Origin: Alphaproteobacteria bacterium
Lineage (GTDB): Bacteria; Pseudomonadota; Alphaproteobacteria; UBA6615
Assembly: GCA_017643325.1 (NCBI GenBank)
Contig: JAEPNS010000083.1
Span: 1-10,667 of the forward strand
Length of the DNA: 10,667 nt
Reading direction: 5' to 3'
A model generated the notes under the pieces. That model was given only the letters and a program-made list of their open reading frames with translations. It did not search any database and was not told the DNA's origin. Made by a program: the position numbers and the translations under genes. Each line of letters begins with the position of its first letter. Within the stretch, counting starts at the first letter, position 1. Shown piece after piece: positions 1 through 6,354 of the stretch.

Positions 1-2
1 CC

Positions 3-572
3 GCGCCGGAGGATTGCTGGGCGGCGCTCCAGTGGACAGCCGCGAATGCGGAAAGCCTGGGTGGCGATCCGCGACGCATTGCTGTCGGCGGCGAGAGCGC
101 GGGCGGCAATCTGGCGGCAGGGCTCGCGATTCGCGCACGCGACGAGAACGGACCGAGGCTGGCCGCGCAGGTGCTGGTCTACCCGCTGACCGACATGTTC
201 TTTGAGCGCGAGGTACCGTCCTACGCGCTCGCCGACGAGGACTACTTTCTTACACGCGAGCAGATGCGCTGGTACCGGGAGTGCTACACACCGGGGATGA
301 CGGGCACCCTCGATCCCTTGCTCTCGCCCTGTATGGCGGACGACCTGTCCGGCCTGCCGCCCGCGCAGATCGTGACGGCCGAGTTCGACCCGCTGCGCGA
401 CGACGGCAAGACGTTCGGCGAACAGCTTGCCGCGGCCGGGGTCCCTGTCGAATATGCCTGCATGGCCGGAATGATCCACGGCTACTGGCACTACGGGAAG
501 CTGATTGACGCTTCGCGCGAAGCGCTCGAGCTCTCCGTCGACTACCTGACACGGGCGTTCGCCCACGACTGA
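3..572 (+). CDS. Alpha/beta hydrolase, HSL/acetyl-esterase family (C-terminal part; 5' end outside window)
   Basis: About 189 residues of a carboxylesterase-like hydrolase run in from the left edge. The frame is open from base 3 and ends with TGA at 570-572. All three members of the Ser-Asp-His triad are visible: the nucleophile in a GESAGGN elbow (Ser codon 96-98), Asp in EFDPLRDDG (387-389) and His in GMIHGYW (477-479). GESAGGN followed by a VLVYPLTD strand is typical of the hormone-sensitive-lipase (alpha/beta hydrolase fold-3) family, which cleaves short acyl esters or lactones. The HGGG oxyanion motif expected further upstream lies outside the window. A hydratase-like gene begins 10 bp downstream on the same strand, suggesting co-transcription. 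Family is secure; the substrate is unknown, and lactone or ester opening in the neighbouring pathway is only inference. Confidence 0.9.
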   Translation, partial: APEDCWAALQWTAANAESLGGDPRRIAVGGESAGGNLAAGLAIRARDENGPRLAAQVLVYPLTDMFFEREVPSYALADEDYFLTREQMRWYRECYTPGMTGTLDPLLSPCMADDLSGLPPAQIVTAEFDPLRDDGKTFGEQLAAAGVPVEYACMAGMIHGYWHYGKLIDASREALELSVDYLTRAFAHD

Positions 573-582
573 TGAGGCCACG

Positions 583-1377
583 ATGAAGGCAGATGCCATC
601 GACCACGCGGCGACAATCATCGCCGACAACCGTACGGACGGTACACGCCTGGATACGCTCGATGCCGACATCCGGCCGGCGGACCTGCACGACGCCTACG
701 CCGTCCAGGAGCGCCTCAACGAGATCCTCTCCGCACGCGGGCTCGGCGCACGGGCCGGCTACAAGATCGGCTGCACCACGCCTGTGATGCAGGAATACAT
801 GAACATCCACGAGCCGGCATTCGGCGAAGTGTTCGCTTCCGCCGTGCACCGCAACCACGCCGAACTCTCCTTCGATGATTATGTCGAGCCGGGTGTCGAG
901 GCCGAGATCGCGGTCTCGCTCGCGCGCGACATTCCGGCGAACGGCGCACCCTATGACCGCGAGAGCGTGCGGGAGTTCATTGCGGCCGCGATGATTTCCA
1001 TCGAACTGGTGGACGCGCGATACCGCGACTACCGCGACCTCGACACGCCCACGATGGCCGCCGACAACTTCTTCAACGCCGCCGTCGTTCTGGGCGACCC
1101 GGTCGAGGACTGGCAGGGAATCGACCTGGCCGGCGCGGAGGCGTCCATCCGTCTCAACGGTGACGCGCTCGGGACGGGCCACGGCTCGCTCATCATGGGC
1201 CACCCGCTCGAAGCGCTCGCCTGGCTGGCGAACCGGCTCGCCGAGCGGGGCCGCCATCTGAGGGCCGGCGAATTCGTCACACTCGGCTCCGTGATCGCGA
1301 CCCACTGGGTCTCAAAGGGTGACCGGATCGATCACGAGATCCCGGGCCTCGGTGCGGTTTCGATTACACTCGCCTGA
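583..1377 (+). CDS. 2-keto-4-pentenoate hydratase-like protein (MhpD / FAH-fold family)
   Basis: A 264-residue protein, the usual size for hydratases of the MhpD/DmpE/4-oxalocrotonate decarboxylase group. These cytoplasmic, divalent-metal enzymes hydrate 2-hydroxypenta-2,4-dienoate-type products of meta-cleavage pathways or decarboxylate related compounds. Visible family signatures are GYKIGCT (Lys61), VEAEIA with paired metal-ligand acids Glu106 and Glu108, a third acidic ligand candidate Glu141 in SIELVDARYRD, Asp161 in TMAADNFFN, and a GHPLEALAWLA segment near the C-terminus. The start is ATG with GAGG at 574-577 five bases upstream. It follows the hydrolase by 10 bp and precedes the alcohol dehydrogenase by 37 bp. 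Hydratase and decarboxylase members share these motifs, so the exact reaction is not assigned. No ring-cleavage dioxygenase is present in the window. Confidence 0.85.
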   Translation: MKADAIDHAATIIADNRTDGTRLDTLDADIRPADLHDAYAVQERLNEILSARGLGARAGYKIGCTTPVMQEYMNIHEPAFGEVFASAVHRNHAELSFDDYVEPGVEAEIAVSLARDIPANGAPYDRESVREFIAAAMISIELVDARYRDYRDLDTPTMAADNFFNAAVVLGDPVEDWQGIDLAGAEASIRLNGDALGTGHGSLIMGHPLEALAWLANRLAERGRHLRAGEFVTLGSVIATHWVSKGDRIDHEIPGLGAVSITLA

Positions 1378-1414
1378 CAAACGTCGGGAATACACGAACA
1401 AGGACACGCAGGTC

Positions 1415-2473
1415 ATGAAAAGCTATCAGCTCGTCGCGCCGAATGAACCGCTCGAACTGGTCGAAACCGATACCCCGGAGCCGCAGGGCACCGAGGTTCT
1501 GGTCAGAATCACGGCCTGCGGCGTGTGCCATTCCGACCTGCACTTCTGGCACGGTTTCTACGACCTCGGCGACGGCACACAGATGACCTTGGAGGACCGG
1601 AACATTTCGCTGCCCTTCACCATGGGCCACGAGCCGGTCGGCGAGGTCGTCGCCTTCGGCCCCGACGCGCAGTCCGACGCCAAGGTCGGCGAGACCTACA
1701 TGGTGTTTCCGTGGACCGGCTGCGGCGAGTGTCCGCGCTGCGTCGAGGGTGCGGAGCAGGACTGCCCCGACGTCGCCCCGCTGGGCGTTCGTCGACCGGG
1801 TGGGTATGCCGACCACATCATCGTACCGCACCCGCGCTACCTCGTGGATATTTCGGGTGTCGATCCGCACTACGCCTGCACACTCGCCTGCGCGGGGATT
1901 ACCTCCTACAGCGCGATCCGCAAGGCGAAGTCGATCTCGCCCGACGACAAGCTGGTGATCATCGGCGCGGGCGGGGTCGGCCTCACGGGTGTCGGGATTG
2001 CGCGCGAGTATATCGCCAACGAGAAAATCGTCGTGGACGTGGACGAGGAGAAGCTCGCCGCCGCACGCGAAGCGGGGGCGGATCACACCATCAACCCGAA
2101 GCGCGAGGATGCGCGGGCGGAGATCGCCAGGCTGACCGGCAAGGGCGCAGGCGCGGTCGTGGATTTCGTGGCCTCGACCGAGACCGCGAGCCTCGGCATC
2201 GACGTGCTGCGCCGGGGCGGCAGCTACATCGCCGTCGGCCTCTACGGCGGACGGATCGATATCCCCTCGCTGGCGCTGCCCACCCGCGACATCGCCCTGC
2301 GCGGCTCCTATGTTGGCAATCTCGGTGAGATGCACGAACTGATGGAGCTGGTGAAGGCCGGCAAGGTCGAGCCGATCCCGGTTGCGTCGCGTCCGATGTC
2401 CGAGGTCACGAATACGCTGAAGGACCTCGAAAACGGCAAGATCGTCGGGCGTGTCGTCGTGGTGCCCGAATAG
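1415..2473 (+). CDS. Zinc-dependent alcohol dehydrogenase, 6-hydroxyhexanoate dehydrogenase-like (ChnD-like)
   Basis: A 352-residue medium-chain dehydrogenase that oxidises an alcohol with NAD. Catalytic zinc ligands are Cys38 (GVCHSD), His72 (GHEPVGE) and Cys159 (LACAG). Structural zinc ligands are Cys103, 106, 109 and 117 (GCGECPRC). The Rossmann motif GAGGVG is at 184-189, and Asp208 ending the next strand suggests NAD rather than NADP. The insert YDLGDGTQMTLEDR before the His ligand and the stretch VPHPRYLVDISGVD closely resemble, from memory, the ChnD enzyme of cyclohexanol and cyclohexanone degradation. I chose the ATG at 1415 because AAGGA lies at 1400-1404 and homology begins at MKSYQL; the frame is open further upstream, but that part overlaps the preceding gene. 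The gene ends 6 bp from the convergent kinase gene. A terminal hydroxy acid is a plausible substrate, but other primary alcohols are possible. Confidence 0.88.
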   Translation: MKSYQLVAPNEPLELVETDTPEPQGTEVLVRITACGVCHSDLHFWHGFYDLGDGTQMTLEDRNISLPFTMGHEPVGEVVAFGPDAQSDAKVGETYMVFPWTGCGECPRCVEGAEQDCPDVAPLGVRRPGGYADHIIVPHPRYLVDISGVDPHYACTLACAGITSYSAIRKAKSISPDDKLVIIGAGGVGLTGVGIAREYIANEKIVVDVDEEKLAAAREAGADHTINPKREDARAEIARLTGKGAGAVVDFVASTETASLGIDVLRRGGSYIAVGLYGGRIDIPSLALPTRDIALRGSYVGNLGEMHELMELVKAGKVEPIPVASRPMSEVTNTLKDLENGKIVGRVVVVPE

Positions 2474-2479
2474 ATCCGG

Positions 2480-3472
2480 CTAGCGCACCAGTTCGGCAAT
2501 ATCCGCCGCCAAGCCCGGCACCCGGGCTTCGGCTTCCACGAGTTCCTCGCGCGGCCACTCGCCGGCACGGGCGCGCGCACCCTGCTGGAGTGCGATCAGG
2601 GCCCAGCGGACGTGGGCGAAAACCTCCCAGAACAGCACACGCACGGGATCGGGGACTGGACCGCCCGCAGCGATATAGGCATCGAAAAATGCATCGCGCG
2701 TCCCGAGCCCTCCGGCCTCAAGTGCCGCGTTCGGACCGCGCCAGCAGCGCGCGCAGAACCAGCCGATATCCTCGACCGGGTCGCCCGCGCCCGCGAACTC
2801 CCAGTCGAGAATCGCGGCCAGACGGCCCGCGCCGACGAGGAAGTTTCCGGTCCGGAAGTCCCGATGGACGAGCGCGTCCCGGATCGGCTCGGGCGCGTTG
2901 TCGCGGAGCCAGGCCAGGCCGACCCTGACACCGTCGGGGACGTTCGGTGTCGCGTGTTCCCACCCTGCCAGCATGACGACGCGCATCGCCGGGGACTCCG
3001 GAGCGGTTCCCTCGGGCGGCGGCACCGCATGAAGCCGGGCCAGCGTCGCGGCCAGCTCTCCGACAAGCTCCGGCAGCGGCGCACCAGCGAACAGGCGCTC
3101 CCGCTCCGTCATACCGGTCCGGTATTCCGATACAAAAAATGGAGACCCGATGACATCGCGCCCGGTTTCCAGCCACAAAGGCTTGCAGACCGGCACGCCG
3201 TGGGCATGCGCGCGACGCAGGATTGCGAATTCCTCGGCCTTGGCACTGCTTTCGGCCAGAGGAATGTTCGGTCCCGCACGAAGAACGACGGAGTCCGTCC
3301 AGCGGCCGTCGGCCAGGTCGAGACGCCAGTTGCGCTGGACCGCGCCGCCCGGGAGCAACGTCGCATCGACCAGCCGCAGCGACGGCGAGTCGTACTTCTC
3401 ACACAGCCATGCCTGCAGCGGCTCGAGCTCGGGCGCCAGCGTGGGCGAAGACGGCGCCAGGTCGTCCGGCAT
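2480..3472 (-). CDS. APH-fold phosphotransferase, ACAD10/11- or LvaA-like 4-hydroxyacyl-CoA kinase candidate
   Basis: A 330-residue aminoglycoside-phosphotransferase-fold kinase. The catalytic loop is VHRDFRTGNF (Asp205, Asn210) and the metal-binding Asp223 is in ILDWEFAGAGDP. An N-lobe VVLR strand and a KAEEFAIL helix (candidate Glu81) resemble the kinase domain of ACAD10/ACAD11 and the bacterial tyrosine-phosphorylation-like APH proteins often found beside acyl-CoA dehydrogenases. It starts with ATG only 5 bp after the stop of the acyl-CoA dehydrogenase, so it is almost certainly co-transcribed with it. In P. putida, LvaA together with LvaB phosphorylates 4-hydroxyvaleryl-CoA. By context this gene is inferred to phosphorylate a 4-hydroxyacyl-CoA, or another acyl-CoA hydroxyl, for the next enzyme. 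No LvaB-like small gene is visible nearby. Antibiotic resistance is unlikely given the neighbours. Confidence 0.87.
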   Translation of the reverse strand: MPDDLAPSSPTLAPELEPLQAWLCEKYDSPSLRLVDATLLPGGAVQRNWRLDLADGRWTDSVVLRAGPNIPLAESSAKAEEFAILRRAHAHGVPVCKPLWLETGRDVIGSPFFVSEYRTGMTERERLFAGAPLPELVGELAATLARLHAVPPPEGTAPESPAMRVVMLAGWEHATPNVPDGVRVGLAWLRDNAPEPIRDALVHRDFRTGNFLVGAGRLAAILDWEFAGAGDPVEDIGWFCARCWRGPNAALEAGGLGTRDAFFDAYIAAGGPVPDPVRVLFWEVFAHVRWALIALQQGARARAGEWPREELVEAEARVPGLAADIAELVR

Positions 3473-3477
3473 CGTGG

Positions 3478-4677
3478 CTAGCCCCAGTGCCAGAAGTCCA
3501 TGCCGTCGGCGAGCAGGTGCCGGGCGACGACCATCTTGTGCACTTCCGAAGCGCCGTCGACCAGCTTCGCCTGCGGCGCGTAGCGGTACAGCCACTCGAG
3601 CGGGAGGTCCTTCGAGTAGCCCCGCGCGCCGTTCAGCTGGATCGCCGTCGCGATGCATTTGTGCAGGATTTCCGACACCCAGATCTTGGCCATCGAGACC
3701 TCCTTCTGGGCGAAATCGCCGGTATCCAGCCGGGCGGCCGCCTTCATGGTCAGCAGACGGCCGATCTCGATATCCATCGCCGCGTCGGCCAGCATCCACT
3801 GGACACCCTCGTGTTCGGCCAGCGTGGAGCCGAAGTTCTCGCGCGTCTTCACATAGTCGAGGCATTCCTCGATCGCGCGCTTGGAGTTGCCGAGCCAGCG
3901 CATGCAGTGGGTCAGGCGTGCGGTTCCAAGGCGAATCTGTACCGCCTTCATACCCTGCCCAACCTCCATGAGCCGGTTCTCGTCGTCGATCTCGAGCCCG
4001 TCGAACTCGATTTCGCAGTGGCCGCCATGTTCCTCCGGGCCCATGATCGGGATGCGCCGGATGATGCGCCAGCCGGGCTGGTCCTTGTGGAAGAGGAAGG
4101 TCGTCAGGCTCCGGCGCTTCTCGTCGGAGGTGCGCGCCAGCAGGATGAAATGCTCGGCACCCTCGGCACCGGTGATGAACCACTTGCGGCCGTTGACGAC
4201 CCACTTGTCGTTGCCCTGCGGTTCGGCGCGGGTCAGCATCATCGTCGGATCCGACCCGGAACCCGGCGCGGGTTCGGTCATCACGATGGACGACCGCATT
4301 TTCCCGTCGATTACGGGTTGCAGCCATTTGTCCTTTTGGTCTTCCGTCGCGACCCGGTCGAGCAGGATCATGTTGCCGTCGTCGGGCGCAGAGCAGTTGA
4401 AGGTGAGCGGTCCGAACCGCGACCGCGCGGCTTCCTCGTAGAACACGGCCATGCCGACCGTGTTCAATCCAAGCCCGCCGCGGTCCGTGGGCATCTGCGG
4501 CGCCCACAGGCCTTCGGACCTGGCCTTTTCGCGCACCTTGGCGAGCACGGCCTCATCGATCATTTCATGCTCGTCGAAATTGGCCGGATTGGATTCGAGG
4601 GGCATGATCTCGTCGGCGACGAATTTCGCGACGCGCCGGCGGAGATCCTCGAGTTCTGGAGACAGGTTAAAATCCAC
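3478..4677 (-). CDS. Acyl-CoA dehydrogenase family protein, ACAD10/11- or LvaC-like
   Basis: A complete 399-residue flavoprotein of the acyl-CoA dehydrogenase fold. An N-terminal helical domain is followed by the FAD and substrate motif MTEPAPGSGSDP (133-144), WFITG (166-170), the helical segment RENFGSTLAEHEGVQWMLAD (279-298) and LNGARGY near the C-terminus. Where MCAD-type enzymes have the catalytic Glu (YEGTSQI), this protein has Asp374 in VDGASEVH. The DGxxEVH form is, from memory, typical of the ACAD11-like branch. The GTG start is fixed by GGAGG seven bases upstream. It lies between the SDR (23 bp upstream) and the kinase (5 bp downstream). In the lva pathway the equivalent protein removes phosphate from a 4-phosphoacyl-CoA to rejoin beta-oxidation, and that is my preferred inference. 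Ordinary alpha,beta-dehydrogenation remains possible. Confidence 0.9.
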   Translation of the reverse strand: MDFNLSPELEDLRRRVAKFVADEIMPLESNPANFDEHEMIDEAVLAKVREKARSEGLWAPQMPTDRGGLGLNTVGMAVFYEEAARSRFGPLTFNCSAPDDGNMILLDRVATEDQKDKWLQPVIDGKMRSSIVMTEPAPGSGSDPTMMLTRAEPQGNDKWVVNGRKWFITGAEGAEHFILLARTSDEKRRSLTTFLFHKDQPGWRIIRRIPIMGPEEHGGHCEIEFDGLEIDDENRLMEVGQGMKAVQIRLGTARLTHCMRWLGNSKRAIEECLDYVKTRENFGSTLAEHEGVQWMLADAAMDIEIGRLLTMKAAARLDTGDFAQKEVSMAKIWVSEILHKCIATAIQLNGARGYSKDLPLEWLYRYAPQAKLVDGASEVHKMVVARHLLADGMDFWHWG

Positions 4678-4684
4678 GGGTGAA

Positions 4685-4689
4685 CCTCC
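4685..4689 (-). promoter_or_regulatory. Shine-Dalgarno site fixing the GTG start of the acyl-CoA dehydrogenase
   Basis: On the minus strand GGAGG lies seven bases before the GTG at 4677-4675, in the 23-bp gap after the SDR stop. No ATG is available at this position, so this site is what supports the GTG start and a full-length N-terminus (MDFNLSPEL). Confidence 0.8.
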
Positions 4690-4700
4690 GGGCGACGGGT

Positions 4701-5471
4701 CTAGAGAGTGGACAGGGTCAGGCCGCCATCGACGGCAATCACGGACCCTGTCATGTAGGCGCCGGCCGGGCCGGCCAGCAGCAGGAGGGCGCCGTCCAGG
4801 TCGGACGGCTCGCCGAAGCGCCCCAGCGCGGTGCGTTTCTGGATGCGCTCGCCGGCGGGCCCTTCGAGAAAATCGGTGTTGAGCTCGGTCTTGATGTAGC
4901 CGGGACCGATCGCGTTGACGCAGATGCCGTCACGGCCGAGTTCGAGCGCGAGTGTCTCGGTGAAGCTGACAAGTCCCGCCTTGGAGACCGCATAGGACTG
5001 GACCTGCTTTGCGGTGGTGCGCCAGCCCAGGACCGAAGCAATATTGATGATCCGCCCGCCATGCCCGTGTTCGACCATCCGGCGGCCGACCGCACGGGCC
5101 ATCAGCCACGCGCCTTTCAGGTTCGTGTCGAGCACCCGGTCCCATTCGGCCTCTTCCATGTCAAGGGTCAGGTCCTTCGGCGGGATACCCGCGTTGTTGA
5201 CGAGGATCGTGATTGCCCCGAGTTCCTCCTCAGCGATCGTGACGGCGCGCGCGATGGAATCGGCATCCGTCACATCGAGCTCCACCGGCAACGCCCGGCC
5301 ATCGGACGCCGCGATCTCTTCGGCGAGGTCCGCCAGCCGGTCCGCACGGCGGGCACCGATGGCAACCTTGGCGCCGGCCGCAGCAAGCGTCTTGGCGAAA
5401 TGCGCCCCGAGACCGCTCGAAGCGCCCGTGACAAAGGCCACCTGGTCGGTCAGGTCAAACGATACGTCCAT
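4701..5471 (-). CDS. Short-chain dehydrogenase/reductase (SDR), candidate ketoacyl-CoA reductase
   Basis: A 256-residue classical SDR. It has the nucleotide-binding TGASSGLG at 15-22, NNAG at 92-95, catalytic Ser146, Tyr160 and Lys164 (YAVSK), a PGYIKTEL segment and a C-terminal TGSVIAVDGG. The second beta-strand ends in Ala followed by Arg-Arg (GARRADR) rather than Asp, suggesting NADP(H) preference. ATG at 5471 is preceded by a GGGAGAGAAG purine-rich Shine-Dalgarno tract. It is the first gene of the three-gene minus-strand unit, 23 bp before the acyl-CoA dehydrogenase, and diverges from the crotonase gene. Position one in an SDR-ACAD-kinase set matches the role of LvaD, which interconverts a 4-keto and 4-hydroxyacyl-CoA. 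A 3-hydroxyacyl-CoA dehydrogenase role is the main alternative. Fold is certain; substrate is inferred. Confidence 0.9.
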   Translation of the reverse strand: MDVSFDLTDQVAFVTGASSGLGAHFAKTLAAAGAKVAIGARRADRLADLAEEIAASDGRALPVELDVTDADSIARAVTIAEEELGAITILVNNAGIPPKDLTLDMEEAEWDRVLDTNLKGAWLMARAVGRRMVEHGHGGRIINIASVLGWRTTAKQVQSYAVSKAGLVSFTETLALELGRDGICVNAIGPGYIKTELNTDFLEGPAGERIQKRTALGRFGEPSDLDGALLLLAGPAGAYMTGSVIAVDGGLTLSTL

Positions 5472-5568
5472 CTTCTCTCCCTCGCCTCCGGGCCTCGATT
5501 GCGGGCGCGCCGGGCGGTCACTAAGCTGGCCGGCATTCGACCGCCATCCGGATCAGGAGCCGAAACCG
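5472..5568. promoter_or_regulatory. Divergent intergenic region between the SDR operon and the crotonase gene
   Basis: This 97-bp gap separates two head-to-head units and must contain the start signals for both unless transcription enters from outside. A weak candidate for the plus strand is TTGCGG at 5499-5504, a 17-bp spacer and TAAGCT at 5522-5527, each matching only half of the sigma-70 consensus. No convincing operator palindrome was found. The crotonase Shine-Dalgarno AGGAG is at 5555-5559, nine bases before its ATG. Confidence 0.4.
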
Positions 5569-6354
5569 ATGGACACCATTCTACTGGACAAGCAGGGCGC
5601 CGTCGCCACCCTCACCCTGAACCGCCCGGATGTCCTCAATGCCCTGGACCGGCAGATGGCGCTCGACCTTATCGCCGCCGTCGAGGAACTCCGTGACGAC
5701 GACGCGGTCCGGGCGGTCGTCATGCGCGGCGCCGGACGGGGCTTCATGGCCGGCGGCGACGTCGGGTCCTTCCACGAAAACATGGACAACATCGAGGCCA
5801 CCATCGACGACCTGATCGGCATCTACCACAAGGGCGTGCTGGCCCTGTCGCAACTCCCGAAACCGGTCATTGCGGCGATCCACGGCCCGGTCGCGGGGGC
5901 CGGCGTCGGGATGGCGCTGAACGCCGATTACGGTCTCGCCGCCGACAACGCGAAGTTCACCATGGCCTACATCATGCTCGGCACGATTCCCGACGGCGGT
6001 TCGACCTACCTCCTGACGCGGCTGGTCGGCCGGCGCAAGGCGCTGGAACTGGCGATGTTGAGCGAGCCCGTGGATGCCGAAAGGGCACTGGCGCTCGGCC
6101 TGGTCAACCGGGTTGTCCCGGCGGATGAACTCGAGGCCGAGGCGATGAAACTGGCAGAACGGTTCGCCAAGGGGCCAACGAAGGCCTATGGCGAAACCAA
6201 GGCCCTCATCAACCGGTCCTACGAGGCAACCGACATGGCGGATCAGCTTGCCGCCGAACACGCGGCCTTCCTGCGCTGTGCGCCTACCGGCGACTTCGCG
6301 GAAGGCGTCGCCGCCTTCGTCGAGAAGCGCAAACCCGAGTTCAAGGGCTCCTAA
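5569..6354 (+). CDS. Enoyl-CoA hydratase/isomerase (crotonase) family protein, PaaG-like active site
   Basis: A 261-residue crotonase. The oxyanion-hole loop GFMAGGD is at 58-64 and the second backbone NH loop GAGVG at 110-114. Both glutamates of classical hydratases are absent: by alignment from memory they correspond to Gly in GVGMALNAD and Tyr135 in AYIMLG. Instead Asp142 is in GTIPDGG, the arrangement of PaaG-type isomerases. This points to double-bond isomerisation or another crotonase reaction rather than plain hydration. The start is ATG 5569 with AGGAG at 5555-5559; the frame is open upstream but there it is antisense to the SDR gene. It diverges from the SDR-ACAD-kinase unit, so it may act on the same acyl-CoA series. 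Its stop overlaps the convergent LrgB-like stop by four bases (CTAA). Confidence 0.88.
   Translation: MDTILLDKQGAVATLTLNRPDVLNALDRQMALDLIAAVEELRDDDAVRAVVMRGAGRGFMAGGDVGSFHENMDNIEATIDDLIGIYHKGVLALSQLPKPVIAAIHGPVAGAGVGMALNADYGLAADNAKFTMAYIMLGTIPDGGSTYLLTRLVGRRKALELAMLSEPVDAERALALGLVNRVVPADELEAEAMKLAERFAKGPTKAYGETKALINRSYEATDMADQLAAEHAAFLRCAPTGDFAEGVAAFVEKRKPEFKGS

Noticed and set aside
250..1305. A 351-residue minus-strand frame
   Set aside because: It lies opposite the hydrolase and hydratase genes, both of which carry intact catalytic motifs; its composition is typical of GC-rich antisense.
2480..3472. Aminoglycoside resistance gene
   Set aside because: The APH fold is shared with metabolic kinases, and adjacency to an ACAD10/11-like dehydrogenase and an SDR points to acyl-CoA metabolism. 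No mobile-element context is present.
2480..4507. A 675-residue minus-strand reading frame that could look like a fused ACAD-kinase protein
   Set aside because: Only its C-terminal 330 residues from 3472 are protein-like (the kinase). The upstream part is the acyl-CoA dehydrogenase gene read in the wrong frame; the true ACAD frame ends with its own TAG at 3478-3480.
5014..5568. Possible N-terminal extension of the crotonase
   Set aside because: The open stretch is antisense to the SDR gene. The crotonase homology and the AGGAG site both place the start at 5569.
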